From contig NZ_JALOAA010000008.1 of assembly GCF_023229025.1 (NCBI RefSeq), positions 1-63,750 of the forward strand: a stretch of DNA of 63,750 bases, written 5' to 3'. Source of the stretch: Sulfurimonas sp. (lineage in GTDB: Bacteria > Campylobacterota > Campylobacteria > Campylobacterales > Sulfurimonadaceae). Under the pieces are notes generated by a model, which did not search any database, was not told the DNA's origin, and saw only the letters and a list, made by a program, of their open reading frames with translations. Shown in pieces: positions 26,138 through 35,566 of the stretch (the first letter of the stretch is position 1; every line of letters starts with the position of its first letter). Both the position numbers and the translations under genes were made by a program.

Positions 26138-27527
26138 GAGTGCTATGTTTAGACTTTTTTTATTGACTCTTTTTCTATTTGTCTCTTTGGAAGCTTCAAG
26201 TAGCACTAAGCTTTTAGAGAGAGCAAACAGTATGATGAAGAGTAATACGCAGAGTGACACTTTTCGCGCATATGATGATTATAAAAGCTTATATCTTCGT
26301 TCACTTGTAGATAACGACAGTTCATTAAAGCTCGAATCTTTAAAGGGAATAGTAGCTAGTGGCGAGAGGCTTCATATAGATGTCTCAAAATACTCAAAGG
26401 AACTTCAAAAACTACAATCTCAAAAAAGCAGCTACAACAAACCTGAATCAAAAGATATGAAAAAAACCCAGAACATTGAGGATATGCATGTTCAACCCTT
26501 ACATAAGCTAAAATCAATAAACTGGAAAGATAATAGACTGCTTCTTGAGTTTAATAAAGAGCTTAGCTCAAATCAGATTGAGTACTTTACCCTGCACAAC
26601 AAAAGCAAAGGTAGGTACAGGTATGTTTTTGATATAAAAACATCCATGCTAACTGCTGCACAAAGCATTAAAAGCAATGATATAGATAGAATAAAAATAG
26701 CACAGTTTAATCCTCAAACATTGAGGCTAGTCGTAGATCATACTTCAGAGATAGAAGTAGAACATAGAGTTGACTCTAATATCTTAGATATAGCACTAAA
26801 GCTAGAGAGAGTAGGTACTACTTTAATCCCTGAGAAAAAAGTTAGAGATAGAGATAAGATTATCGTTATAGATCCAGGGCATGGAGGCAAGGATCCAGGC
26901 GCTGTTGGCTACAGAAAGTATAGAGAAAAAATAGTAGTTATGGACGTATCAAAAGAGTTACAGAAAATTTTAGAGTCTCGCGGCTATAAAGTGTATATGA
27001 CAAGAGATAGAGATAAATTCATAAAGCTAAGAGAAAGAACAAAGTTTGCAAATAAAAAAAATGCCAATATTTTTATAAGTATTCATGCTAATGCAATTGA
27101 TGGTAAAAACGCAAAAAAAGTACATGGAGTAGAGTGCTATTTTTTATCTCCTTCAAGATCTGAGAAGGCAAAACGAGTTGCAGCTCTTGAGAACTCTGCA
27201 GATATAAGTGATATGAATATATATGGAAAAGATAGTTATCTAAATTTTTTAAATCATCGCAATACGGTAGCATCAAATAAACTTGCAATTGACCTACAAA
27301 GAGGGATGCTGGGAGCTCTTGGAAAAAAGTATAGTGGAGTAAAAGACGGCGGGGTAAGAGAGGGTCCTTTTTGGGTATTAGTCGGAGCGCAGATGCCATC
27401 GGTTTTGGTTGAGGTCGGATTTATAACCCACCCAACAGAGGCTAGACGTCTAGTTGACAAGAACTATTTAAAAACAATGGCCCTTGGTCTGGCTGACGGT
27501 ATCGAGAGATATTTCGCCAACAATTAA
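26130..27527 (+). CDS. N-acetylmuramoyl-L-alanine amidase (AmiC type)
   Basis: 465 residues. Signal peptide at the N terminus. Residues ~130-225 form an AMIN-like beta domain for envelope localisation. The catalytic Amidase_3 domain (~245-465) has its zinc ligands: IDPGHGGKDPGA (His), REKIVVMDVSKEL (Glu), ISIHANA (His) and LVEVGFITHP (catalytic Glu). Cleaves the peptide stem from glycan during cell separation. GTG at 26130 and ATG at 26145 are both possible; the ATG gives a more usual signal peptide. Homologous to Campylobacter AmiA by position as I recall it. Confidence 0.93.
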   Translation: MNKSAMFRLFLLTLFLFVSLEASSSTKLLERANSMMKSNTQSDTFRAYDDYKSLYLRSLVDNDSSLKLESLKGIVASGERLHIDVSKYSKELQKLQSQKSSYNKPESKDMKKTQNIEDMHVQPLHKLKSINWKDNRLLLEFNKELSSNQIEYFTLHNKSKGRYRYVFDIKTSMLTAAQSIKSNDIDRIKIAQFNPQTLRLVVDHTSEIEVEHRVDSNILDIALKLERVGTTLIPEKKVRDRDKIIVIDPGHGGKDPGAVGYRKYREKIVVMDVSKELQKILESRGYKVYMTRDRDKFIKLRERTKFANKKNANIFISIHANAIDGKNAKKVHGVECYFLSPSRSEKAKRVAALENSADISDMNIYGKDSYLNFLNHRNTVASNKLAIDLQRGMLGALGKKYSGVKDGGVREGPFWVLVGAQMPSVLVEVGFITHPTEARRLVDKNYLKTMALGLADGIERYFANN

Positions 27528-27531
27528 TAAA

Positions 27532-28614
27532 TTAGCACTCTTTTTTATACTCTAAGTCGCCGGCTACAGACTCTTTTTCGTTTATAATTTTTTCAATCTG
27601 AGTCTTTACTTTGTCATATCTGTACTGCTCTTTAAAGCCTAAAATACGACCTCCCGCAGCATTGGGATGTCCACCGCCGCCAGTCCACTCTTTTGAGATA
27701 AGAGCCACATTTACCGTGTTGTTTGCTCTTATACTTAGTGTTCCTCTATAGCTTACATCAACAATAAAGTCATATTCAGGATATGCGAGTAAAAAGCCGT
27801 TTCCGACTATAGAAGTATTTCCGACACCGTAACTTAAATATCCTCTATAGCCTTTGTAGTAAATAGTCTTCTCCTCTCTAGCTTGACCTAAGAGTTCAAC
27901 TACATACTTCGTTGCAAGATTATCAAGTGTATCGTCTTGATCTTTTTTGAAAAAACCTTTTTTTATTTTGTGGATATTCTCATCTAGGATTATATGAGCG
28001 TTCTCCTCGTCGATATACTTTACAGCCTTAAGAAGCAAAGAGAGTTTATAGTTGTTGTCGGCTTGGGCAAACATAATTTTATTAAGCTCTCTTGTCTCAG
28101 AGATAAGGCGCATGCAGACTTTGCCGTACTCAAAATTTTCTCTCTGCTCCATTTTCCACAAATCTACTGCATTTACGATATTTACAAACTTCTCCATCCA
28201 CTTTGGCTCATCAAACTCAAAATGCTCTTTTACGTAATCATAAGTAATTTTTGTAGCGCATCTAGAGGTGTCTAAGAAGTACCAATCATATTTTTTTGCG
28301 CTCTCCTCACCGGTTGAGTGATGATCAAGCAGAAGAAGCGTTATATCTTTTTTATTCTCATTTAGCTTTGTGACTTCACTGTTTAACCATTTTGCTTCAT
28401 CAGCATTTAAATTTAGGTCTGTAATTAATATGGTGGCACTTTTGTCGTCACTTTTTTTAATATTTTGCAAAACTAAATCGAGCGTCTGCTTCACTTCCGC
28501 TCCATAATTTGCGTTGTAGTTAAATAGCGTATAGGGTGTATATTTCATAATTAGTTGACAGCTATATCCGTCTAAGTCTGTGTGTGACATGTGGTGGACT
28601 ATTTTATTGTTCAT
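27532..28614 (-). CDS. DHH family phosphoesterase
   Basis: 360 residues. DHH domain motifs: HMSHTDLDGYSCQL (motif I), ITDLNLNADE (II), LLLDHHSTG (DHH, III) and the later DTSRCATK segment. The DHHA1-like C terminus has GGGHPNAAGGRI, which binds substrate phosphate. Relatives include nanoRNase/pAp phosphatase and c-di-AMP/pGpG phosphodiesterases; which one cannot be told. With five c-di-GMP proteins nearby, pGpG or oligonucleotide cleavage is a reasonable guess. 12 bases after flhA on the same strand, convergent with the amidase. Confidence 0.85.
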   Translation of the reverse strand: MNNKIVHHMSHTDLDGYSCQLIMKYTPYTLFNYNANYGAEVKQTLDLVLQNIKKSDDKSATILITDLNLNADEAKWLNSEVTKLNENKKDITLLLLDHHSTGEESAKKYDWYFLDTSRCATKITYDYVKEHFEFDEPKWMEKFVNIVNAVDLWKMEQRENFEYGKVCMRLISETRELNKIMFAQADNNYKLSLLLKAVKYIDEENAHIILDENIHKIKKGFFKKDQDDTLDNLATKYVVELLGQAREEKTIYYKGYRGYLSYGVGNTSIVGNGFLLAYPEYDFIVDVSYRGTLSIRANNTVNVALISKEWTGGGGHPNAAGGRILGFKEQYRYDKVKTQIEKIINEKESVAGDLEYKKEC

Positions 28615-28626
28615 TTTTTCTCTTTC

Positions 28627-30801
28627 TTATTTATCTTGTTCTTTAATTGAGATTGAGCCCATAACTTCAAATGTAGCACTTGAATCAATCTCTGCATGTG
28701 ATAGAGTTACAACGTCAAGAGAAAATCTCTCAAATATCTCGGCAACTCCGCGGCGTAGTTGAGGGTCTACGATAACAATAACAGGAGATATACCTTTTTG
28801 GAGTAGCTCGGCAGCTTTAGTGCTTGTTGCTTGAATGAGAGCATTTATCTCCCCTACATTTAACATTAGAGTTCTTGTTCCGTCACGCTCTTGTGACTTC
28901 TCTAGCATTAACTGCTCAGATGCCGTATCAAATGTAAGAAGTCTTACGGTTCCATCTTCTCCGGAGTAGAGTTTTGTAATAATTCGTGAGAGTTTTGCAC
29001 GAACTTGCTCGGTAATGATGTCCACATTTTTGGTAAATTCAGCCACATCGGCAATAGTCTCTAGTATTGTAAGCATATCTTTAAGAGGGATTTTTTCATG
29101 TAAAAGAGATTTAAGAACCCTCTGTATAAGTCCAATAGAAGCAACCTTTGTGACATCATCCACAATAACGGGAAAGTCATTTTTAATTTTATTTATAAGC
29201 GTCTGAACCTCTTGGCGAGTCAAGAGATCTTCTGCATTTTGTTTTATAAGTTCGCTCATGTGAGTAGAGATTACCGTAGCAGGATCTACAACCGTATAGC
29301 CGTTGATAATTGCATCCTCTTTTAATTCAGGCGCAATCCATATAGCATCAAGACCAAAAGCAGGCTCTTTTGTTTTCTCGCCTTTTATATCGCCGGTTGC
29401 CATGCCGCTATCCATTGCCAAAAATTTATCGGGCATAATAGTGCCTTCACCGACAGGAATCCCTTTTAAAAGAATCTGATACTGCTGTGGCTGCAGATGA
29501 AGGTTGTCTCTTATGCGAACTTGAGGCATTAAAAAGCCAAAGTCAGAAGCTATCTTTCTTCTCATTGAGCGTATTCTCTCTAAAAGATCTCCGCCTTGAG
29601 CGCTATCTGCAAGGCGAATTAGTTGGTAGCCAAGAGTGAGTTCGAGCATTTCGACTTTTAATATATCTTCTAATGCGCTCTCCTCCTCTTTTGCTATCTC
29701 TTCATTGCTTTTTGCAGGGCGCAGAATCTTATCTTTAGCCTCTTGCTCTTTTGTCTTTGCTAATATGTTGTTAACGTCTAATATATTTAGTTCGCCTTTT
29801 TCATATTTATAAACGGACCAGCCAAGAAGTGCAAACATAATCCCGACAAATCCCATAGATGCAGTTGGAAGACCGGGAACAAGAGCAAATAAAATCATAA
29901 TAAAGCCTACAATCATCATGATTTTAGCATTGCCCATTATTTGATTAATTGCTCCATCTGCAAAGTTATCTCCCTCTCCGGAGGAGCGAGTTATCATAAT
30001 ACCTGTTGCAGTCGAGACAATAAGTGCAGGAATTTGTCCGACAAGACCATCCCCGATTGTAAGAAGAGTAAATGTCGTAGCACTATCGCTTACACTCATT
30101 TCATGTTGAAAGACACCTATTAAAAATCCGCCGATAATATTTATAAGAGTAATGATAATACCGGCAACGGCATCTCCTTTTACAAACTTACTAGATCCAT
30201 CCATTGCTCCGTAAAAGTTAGCATCTTGAAGAATATCTGCTCTTCTTTTTTTTGCCTCGGCATCATCAATAAGACCTGCATTAAGGTCGGCATCAACCGC
30301 CATCTGTTTTCCGGGCATAGAGTCAAGCGTAAAACGAGCAGCAACCTCTGCAACCCTTGTTGAACCTTTTGTAATAACCATAAAATTTATAAGAACTAGT
30401 ATAGAGAAAACAACTATACCGATAACATAGTTTCCGCCTACAACAAAATTTCCGAAGCTTGTTATGATATTACTTACTTCTTCAGGTCCCTCATGCCCAT
30501 GACTCAAAATCATTCTAGTCGTTGCAATATTTAGAGCTAGTCTAAAAAGAGTCAAGATAAGAATAAGTGTAGGAAATGTAGTTAAATCGGTAGGTTTTGG
30601 AACATAGAGTGATATTAAGAGTATGAGTACCGCAAGTGCCATAGAGATTGTAAGTAAAACATCAAGAATGCTTGAAGGCAGAGGAACTATAATAATAGCT
30701 AGTATAGCCATTACAAAAACGACTACGCTTAAATCTTTTTGACCAAGTAAAAAGTTTAAGGTAGTGCCGATTTGCTCTCTTGTGGTTAGTTTCTTTGCCA
30801 A
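28627..30801 (-). CDS. flhA: flagellar export apparatus protein FlhA
   Basis: 724 residues. About eight N-terminal membrane helices (to ~340) with the FHIPEP-region motif variants (ALNIATTRMIL, GDAVAGIIITLINIIGG, GLVGQIPALIVSTATGIMITR), then the cytoplasmic domain that docks chaperone-substrate complexes (YQLIRLADSAQGGDLLERI ... VDPQLRRGVAEIFERF). Core of the flagellar type III secretion gate. The start is TTG at 30801, four bases after the Rrf2 stop; no in-frame ATG lies close. Confidence 0.96.
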   Translation of the reverse strand: MAKKLTTREQIGTTLNFLLGQKDLSVVVFVMAILAIIIVPLPSSILDVLLTISMALAVLILLISLYVPKPTDLTTFPTLILILTLFRLALNIATTRMILSHGHEGPEEVSNIITSFGNFVVGGNYVIGIVVFSILVLINFMVITKGSTRVAEVAARFTLDSMPGKQMAVDADLNAGLIDDAEAKKRRADILQDANFYGAMDGSSKFVKGDAVAGIIITLINIIGGFLIGVFQHEMSVSDSATTFTLLTIGDGLVGQIPALIVSTATGIMITRSSGEGDNFADGAINQIMGNAKIMMIVGFIMILFALVPGLPTASMGFVGIMFALLGWSVYKYEKGELNILDVNNILAKTKEQEAKDKILRPAKSNEEIAKEEESALEDILKVEMLELTLGYQLIRLADSAQGGDLLERIRSMRRKIASDFGFLMPQVRIRDNLHLQPQQYQILLKGIPVGEGTIMPDKFLAMDSGMATGDIKGEKTKEPAFGLDAIWIAPELKEDAIINGYTVVDPATVISTHMSELIKQNAEDLLTRQEVQTLINKIKNDFPVIVDDVTKVASIGLIQRVLKSLLHEKIPLKDMLTILETIADVAEFTKNVDIITEQVRAKLSRIITKLYSGEDGTVRLLTFDTASEQLMLEKSQERDGTRTLMLNVGEINALIQATSTKAAELLQKGISPVIVIVDPQLRRGVAEIFERFSLDVVTLSHAEIDSSATFEVMGSISIKEQDK

Positions 30802-30805
30802 ATCT

Positions 30806-31207
30806 TTACTCTAAAACATCTGCTAAAGTTAATTCTGCTAAAAAAGAGTCAATCTTACCTTGTAGTTTATTTAAAAATGGCCATATTGAGCATAAAGAGC
30901 CTTTGTCTAAAGGGCAACTCTCAAGAGAGGGCGCACAATCAAAAACAGTCGGAGCCTTACCTTCAACAGAAGACATTATCTGCAACATGCTTATATCTTT
31001 TGGTTCTAAAAGAAGTGCAAAACCTCCATTTACACCTTTATATGACTTTAAAATCCCCTGTTTTGCCATTGATTGTAGGATTTTAGCTAAAAAACTTTTT
31101 GGAATTGATAGTTGCCTTGATAGTGTATCGCTATCTACCGGAGAAGATGCTTTTGACAAGACTATAAGGGAGAGTATTGCATACTCACTTGCACGAGTTA
31201 TTAACAT
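30806..31207 (-). CDS. Rrf2 family Fe-S type transcriptional regulator
   Basis: 133 residues. N-terminal winged helix (TRASEYAILSLIVLSK, SIPKSFLAKILQSMAKQGILKSYKGVNGGF) and the three-cysteine cluster DCAPSLESCPLDKGSLC, spaced C-x6-C-x7-C as in IscR/NsrR-type cluster binders. Likely senses redox state, NO or iron through an Fe-S cluster. Divergent from rpsO and four bases upstream of flhA, an order I recall in Campylobacter (Cj0882c-Cj0884). Targets unknown; autoregulation through the shared intergenic region is plausible. Confidence 0.9.
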   Translation of the reverse strand: MLITRASEYAILSLIVLSKASSPVDSDTLSRQLSIPKSFLAKILQSMAKQGILKSYKGVNGGFALLLEPKDISMLQIMSSVEGKAPTVFDCAPSLESCPLDKGSLCSIWPFLNKLQGKIDSFLAELTLADVLE

Positions 31208-31292
31208 ATTATATACTTTAATTAGATTTTTCTAAATTATATCAAAAGAAGTTGAAATAAAAGAGTAAATTAGATATTATTTCACTTCAACT

Positions 31293-31312
31293 TTATACAC
31301 TGATCTGTATAA
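31293..31312. promoter_or_regulatory. inverted repeat between the Rrf2 gene and rpsO
   Basis: TTATACA (31293-31299) and TGTATAA (31306-31312) are perfect 7-bp arms around CTGATC. It lies 22 bases upstream of the rpsO ribosome-binding site and ~85 bases from the Rrf2 start. It may be an operator for the Rrf2 protein, whose known sites are AT-rich palindromes, or a stem in the rpsO leader used for S15 autoregulation. Sequence alone does not decide. Confidence 0.35.
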
Positions 31313-31344
31313 CTGTTAGATTAATATACCTTTTGGAGGCTATT

Positions 31345-31620
31345 ATGGCTTTAGATTCGGCTAAAAAACAAGAAATTGTTACAAAATACGGTCGCAAAGA
31401 GAATGACACCGGTTCAAGTGAAGTTCAAATTGCGTTATTAACAGAGAGAATCAGTGAACTAACTGAGCACTTAAAGCTGTTTAAACAAGATCACTCATCA
31501 AGACTTGGGCTTTTAAAGCTAGTAGGACAACGTCGTCGTCTTATGAAATACTTTAAAAGAAAAGATAAAGATGCTTATCTTAAGCTTGTGTCAGATTTAG
31601 GCATTAGAGACAATATCTAG
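31345..31620 (+). CDS. rpsO: 30S ribosomal protein S15
   Basis: 91 residues, full length. ALDSAKKQEIVTKYGR, DTGSSEVQIALLTERI, HSSRLGLLKLVGQRRRLM and YFKRKD are the family's 16S rRNA-binding motifs. The frame is open 12 bases further upstream (TTG at 31333), but ATG 31345 with TTTTGGAGGC just before it gives the expected start. Binds 16S rRNA in the platform. A strong terminator follows at 31631. Confidence 0.97.
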   Translation: MALDSAKKQEIVTKYGRKENDTGSSEVQIALLTERISELTEHLKLFKQDHSSRLGLLKLVGQRRRLMKYFKRKDKDAYLKLVSDLGIRDNI

Positions 31621-31630
31621 TTTGTCTAAA

Positions 31631-31655
31631 AAGTAACGCATTTATTGCGTTACTT
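31631..31655. terminator. bidirectional terminator between rpsO and kdsB
   Basis: AAGTAACGCA (31631-31640) and TGCGTTACTT (31646-31655): ten perfect pairs with a 5-base loop, in the 38-base gap between convergent genes. Flanking A/T runs are modest on both sides (CTAAA left, AAGTTAT right). Serves rpsO and probably kdsB. Confidence 0.8.
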
Positions 31656-31658
31656 AAG

Positions 31659-32375
31659 TTATAGAAATATCTCTATGGCTCTTTTTAAATCTTCCTCTGT
31701 ATCTATTCCAAATCCTGTACTTGCTACTTTTACCATACTTATCTTTTTTTGATGATAAATTGCGCGAAGCTGCTCTAGCTTTTCAATATCTTCTATCGGG
31801 GCATCATTTAAATTACAAAACTCTTTTAGGCTCTTTTTGCTAAAGCCGTAAATTCCTATATGACCAAAATATTGTGCATCTCCACTTCTGTTAAAAGGTA
31901 TAGGGGAGCGTGAGAAGTAGATAGCGTTATCTTTGTTGTCTAGTACAACCTTTACCAAGTTAGAATCTTGTGCTGATTCGCTGTTTATAGAGTTGTAGCA
32001 GCTTGCCATGACAAACTCCTCACCGCTTTGTTTTAACAACTGCAACCTTTTAATAAGCTTTTCAACGACCTCTGCTTCTATAAACGGCTCATCCGCTTGA
32101 ATGTTTATAATCAGCTCATTATCATCCACGTTTAATATATTTGCGCACTCATTTATACGATCTGTTCCGCTTTTATGAGTAGTAGATGTTAACATTGCTT
32201 CAACGCCGTAAGCTTTACATGTAGAGATTATTAGCTCATCATCAGCCGCAACGACTACTCTATCTAAGTGCGCAACTTTTTGCGCAGTTCTAACTACCAT
32301 AGGAACTCCGCCAATCTCTGCTAAAACTTTTTGCGGAAATCTGCTCGAAGCAAGTCTAGCCGGAATAATTATCAT
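31659..32375 (-). CDS. kdsB: 3-deoxy-manno-octulosonate cytidylyltransferase
   Basis: 238 residues, full length. IIPARLASSRFPQKVL is the CTP-binding signature; later NIQADEPFIE (metal Asp), YFSRSPIPF and GIYGFSKKSLKEF are KdsB-typical. Activates Kdo as CMP-Kdo for LPS inner core. Divergent from the methyltransferase gene with overlapping promoters at 32391-32408. Confidence 0.95.
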   Translation of the reverse strand: MIIIPARLASSRFPQKVLAEIGGVPMVVRTAQKVAHLDRVVVAADDELIISTCKAYGVEAMLTSTTHKSGTDRINECANILNVDDNELIINIQADEPFIEAEVVEKLIKRLQLLKQSGEEFVMASCYNSINSESAQDSNLVKVVLDNKDNAIYFSRSPIPFNRSGDAQYFGHIGIYGFSKKSLKEFCNLNDAPIEDIEKLEQLRAIYHQKKISMVKVASTGFGIDTEEDLKRAIEIFL

Positions 32376-32390
32376 TTAATGCCTTTAAGA

Positions 32391-32408
32391 TATAATTACG
32401 CAATTATA
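32391..32408. promoter_or_regulatory. overlapping divergent -10 boxes of kdsB and the methyltransferase gene
   Basis: TATAAT at 32391-32396 reads toward the methyltransferase (start 32425), and the complement of ATTATA at 32403-32408 is TATAAT reading toward kdsB (start 32375). Six bases separate them, so the polymerases would compete for the site. Neither has a clear -35 box. Confidence 0.55.
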
Positions 32409-32424
32409 CTCTAAAAGGTTTTTG

Positions 32425-33120
32425 ATGCTTCTTTATCAGCCGCAAAGCGGCTACTGTTACAATAGTGACTCTATTTTTTTATATGATTTTATAAGTTCAT
32501 TGGCACCATCGGGTAAGGTTTTGGATGTTGGAGCAGGATGCGGTATTGTAGGGTTGTTAGTAGCGCGTGACAATAAAAACATAGAGCTTGAAGCGGTAGA
32601 GAAGCAAGAGGTATTTGTAGAGTATGCCTCAATTAATGCAAGAGTAAATAAAATAGATTATAAAATTCATAAAACTGATTTTTTGGAGCTTGAAGAGGAG
32701 ATGAAATATGACTACATTATCTCAAATCCTCCGTTTTATCATGATGGCGTGAGTAAGAGTGAAAATGAGATGTTATTTAATGCACGCTATAATGTCAACT
32801 TACCACTGAATAAGTTTTTTAAAAAGGTATCAAGGCTTTTAAAGCCGAGGTCTCACTTTATCTTTTGTTATGATGCCTCTCAGTTTGGGTTGGTATGCGC
32901 AGAGCTAGAGCGCGTAAATATGAGAGTAGTGGATGCGCGTTTTATACATCCTAAAATTGATAGAGTAGCCTCCTTAGTTATGGTACACGCCAGAAACGGT
33001 TCAAAGTCCTTAATGAAAATTTGGCCGCCATTTATCAGTTTTGATGGAGACAAATTTTCAAAAGAGGCTCAAGATATATATAAAAAAGCACGGACACAAA
33101 GTATAAAATGTCAAATATAA
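32425..33120 (+). CDS. SAM-dependent methyltransferase (TrmN6-like)
   Basis: 231 residues. Class I methyltransferase: VLDVGAGCGIVGLLVA (SAM motif I), acidic motif II VEKQEVF, and SNPPFY, the NPPF/Y motif of N6-adenine or N5-glutamine methyltransferases. Length and layout resemble TrmN6, which modifies A37 of tRNA1-Val, but other small rRNA/tRNA enzymes fit too. ATG 32425 is preferred over the in-frame TTG three bases upstream. Overlaps the next gene by 13 bases. Confidence 0.8.
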   Translation: MLLYQPQSGYCYNSDSIFLYDFISSLAPSGKVLDVGAGCGIVGLLVARDNKNIELEAVEKQEVFVEYASINARVNKIDYKIHKTDFLELEEEMKYDYIISNPPFYHDGVSKSENEMLFNARYNVNLPLNKFFKKVSRLLKPRSHFIFCYDASQFGLVCAELERVNMRVVDARFIHPKIDRVASLVMVHARNGSKSLMKIWPPFISFDGDKFSKEAQDIYKKARTQSIKCQI

Positions 33121-33491
33121 TTAAACAAGATGGATATAATTACGCTTTTGATACCTCTGCATGTGCAGCATGTCAGGCTAGGTGCTGCACCGGAGAGAGT
33201 GGTTATATTCATGTAAGTGCTATAGAGATAGAAGATATTGCCAACTTTTTGGGTTTAGAGAGTGCAGAGTTTATGAAAGATTATCTTTTTAAACATGGGT
33301 ATAGATATTCAATAAAAGAGAGAAAGTTTGCAGATAGTTATGAGTGTGCTTTTTATGATAGGGAGTCAAACGGATGTACAATTTATGAAGTACGACCACA
33401 GCAGTGCAGAACTTTCCCTTTTTGGGACTATTTTAAGACAAGAGTCGATGAGTTGAAGCTAGAGTGTCCCGGAGTTCTCTTTGATGTATAA
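33108..33491 (+). CDS. YkgJ family cysteine-cluster protein
   Basis: 127 residues. Eight cysteines in the family pattern: CAACQARCC near residues 17-24, then ECAFYDRESNGC and RPQQCRTFPFW, plus a C-terminal LECPG. The family is thought to bind zinc or an Fe-S cluster; its role is unknown. Soluble. Overlaps the methyltransferase by 13 bases and the TPR lipoprotein start by 8, so the three are coexpressed. Confidence 0.85.
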   Translation: MSNIIKQDGYNYAFDTSACAACQARCCTGESGYIHVSAIEIEDIANFLGLESAEFMKDYLFKHGYRYSIKERKFADSYECAFYDRESNGCTIYEVRPQQCRTFPFWDYFKTRVDELKLECPGVLFDV

Positions 33492-34773
33492 TTTTTTAAA
33501 ATCATCCCTCTTTATTGCATTGTTACTACTTATCAGCGGCTGCTCCTCCGTCGAGCCTCCAAAGATAAAAGGTAGTCAGAAGGTTTTTGAGGATGAAGAT
33601 TTCTATATATTGAGTGCTCTTACGCTAGAAGAGAACAGAGATCACAACTCTTCATCAAAAATATTTAACACTCTTTATATAAAAACAGGCAAAAAAGAGT
33701 ACCTCTACCGCTCTTTAAGAAATGATTTGGCAGCAAATCAAAATGAGCGGGCTATTAATAGGATAGATGAAATTATCTTGGATAAAATAGAAGAGTTTGA
33801 GCTTGTAAGAATAAAAATAATAGCACTTGTTAGAGCAGAGAAGTTAATTGAGGCAAAAGAGCTTGCAATTAAATTGGTTGCATCCTCAAACAGCGTAGAT
33901 GACTATCTTCTACTAAGCGATATATATGTAAAACTCAAGCAGTATGAAACGGCTCTAAAATATCTCGAAGGTGCTTATATTAAGGACTACAATGAGAAGA
34001 TATTGGAGAAGATGGCTGTTGTTTTATATGTGAATTTAGAGAGAAAAAAAGAAGCAATAGCACAGCTTGAAACACACTCAAGAATACATGGCTGCTCTAA
34101 AATTATATGCTCTAAGCTCATCGGGTTTTATAGTAACGACAACAACGTAGATGGTCTTTTATCAACTTACCTAAGGCTCTATAAGATAGACTCCAGTAAA
34201 GATATCGGTGAAAAAATAGTTCAGATATATGGATATAAAAAGAATTATGAAAAAATGATTGAGTTTTTAGAAGAGAACAAAATTAACAATGAGATTCTTC
34301 TACAGCTATATATTCAGACAAAAAGATATAAAAAAGCAGTATCTATTGCAACAGAGCTATACAATGATAGCGGAGATGTTACCTATCTTGGGCAAAGTGC
34401 AATTTTTGAATATGAAAGCAGTGTTGATAAGAGTGATAAAGCTATGCATAAGAGTGTCATAGCAAAACTTCAAGAGGTAATAAAAACAAACAGAGACGGT
34501 ATGTACTTAAACTACCTTGGGTACCTTCTCATTGACCATGATATAGATGTTAAAAAGGGTATAGAGTACATAAAAGAAGCACTCAAAGGTGAACCAAACT
34601 CTATCTACTACCTTGATTCACTTGCATGGGGATACTATAAACTCGGCGACTGTCAAAGAGCTGCCAAAATAATGAAAAAAGTAGAAAAAATGGACGGCAG
34701 TAGCAATGAAGAGGTTGTCAAACATATTGAGATGATAAGAGAGTGCATAAAAAATAAAAAGGGCAAGAAGTAG
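33484..34773 (+). CDS. TPR-repeat lipoprotein
   Basis: 429 residues. Lipoprotein signal with lipobox LISGC (about residue 20), so probably anchored to a membrane facing the periplasm. The rest is alpha-solenoid with several tetratricopeptide-like pairs, such as LLLSDIYVKLKQYETALKYLEGAY and YLDSLAWGYYKLGDCQRAAKIMKKVEKM, the clearest repeat, at the C terminus. Probably a scaffold in envelope assembly or secretion; no enzyme domain seen. ATG 33484 overlaps the previous stop by eight bases. Confidence 0.82.
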   Translation: MYNFLKSSLFIALLLLISGCSSVEPPKIKGSQKVFEDEDFYILSALTLEENRDHNSSSKIFNTLYIKTGKKEYLYRSLRNDLAANQNERAINRIDEIILDKIEEFELVRIKIIALVRAEKLIEAKELAIKLVASSNSVDDYLLLSDIYVKLKQYETALKYLEGAYIKDYNEKILEKMAVVLYVNLERKKEAIAQLETHSRIHGCSKIICSKLIGFYSNDNNVDGLLSTYLRLYKIDSSKDIGEKIVQIYGYKKNYEKMIEFLEENKINNEILLQLYIQTKRYKKAVSIATELYNDSGDVTYLGQSAIFEYESSVDKSDKAMHKSVIAKLQEVIKTNRDGMYLNYLGYLLIDHDIDVKKGIEYIKEALKGEPNSIYYLDSLAWGYYKLGDCQRAAKIMKKVEKMDGSSNEEVVKHIEMIRECIKNKKGKK

Positions 34774-34774
34774 A

Positions 34775-35560
34775 ATGATATTAGACGAGATAATAAAAAA
34801 AACAAGAGAAGATGTTGTAAAAAGGGAGAGGGAGTTTTCGCTGGATTGGCTTGGACGCTCACTCGCCTTCAATGCTAGGGCTCCAAGAGATGTATTCCCT
34901 TATCTGCAAGCTACAGAGCAAGACCCATATAGAGTTATTGCCGAGGTTAAAAAGGCTTCTCCATCTAAGGGTGTAATTCGTGAAGACTTTGACCCTGTAG
35001 CAATTGCTCAAAGTTACGAGAGGGGAGGGGCAAGTGCAATTTCAATCTTGACAGAGCCTCACTTCTTTCAGGGTAATCTAGACTATCTGGGTCAAATTAG
35101 AAGGTATGTGGGGATTCCTTTGCTTAGAAAAGATTTTATAGTTACAAAGTACCAGATACTCGAAGCTATGGTTCATGGGGCTGACTTTATTTTGCTTATT
35201 GCAGCAGCACTTAGTAAGGGAGAGTTAAAAGAGCTTCTAGGATATACAAGACATCTTGGTATGGAGGCGCTTGTTGAGGTACACGATAAGAGTGATTTGA
35301 TAAAAGCTATCTATGCGGGAAGTGATATTATCGGAATCAACCATAGAAATCTTCAAACATTTGAGATGGATATGAATCTCTCTTATGAACTAATTCCTAT
35401 GATACCTAACGGTAAAATTATTGTTGCTGAGAGTGGAATTTATGAACATGGACAACTAGAGGATTTAAGTAAAGCCGGTGTTGATGCCTTTTTAGTCGGG
35501 GAGTCTTTAATGCGACAAGATGATGAAGAGGCTGCGCTTAGAAAATTGAAGTTTGGTTAA
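34775..35560 (+). CDS. trpC: indole-3-glycerol phosphate synthase
   Basis: 261 residues, monofunctional TrpC barrel. IAEVKKASPSKGVI (catalytic Lys region), ISILTEPHFFQG, LLRKDFIV (general acid Lys), LVEVHDKSD, GINHRNL and AESGI (phosphate site) are all present. Fourth step of tryptophan synthesis. It is separate from other trp genes and sits one base after the TPR lipoprotein stop. Confidence 0.96.
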   Translation: MILDEIIKKTREDVVKREREFSLDWLGRSLAFNARAPRDVFPYLQATEQDPYRVIAEVKKASPSKGVIREDFDPVAIAQSYERGGASAISILTEPHFFQGNLDYLGQIRRYVGIPLLRKDFIVTKYQILEAMVHGADFILLIAAALSKGELKELLGYTRHLGMEALVEVHDKSDLIKAIYAGSDIIGINHRNLQTFEMDMNLSYELIPMIPNGKIIVAESGIYEHGQLEDLSKAGVDAFLVGESLMRQDDEEAALRKLKFG

Positions 35561-35566
35561 ATAGAG

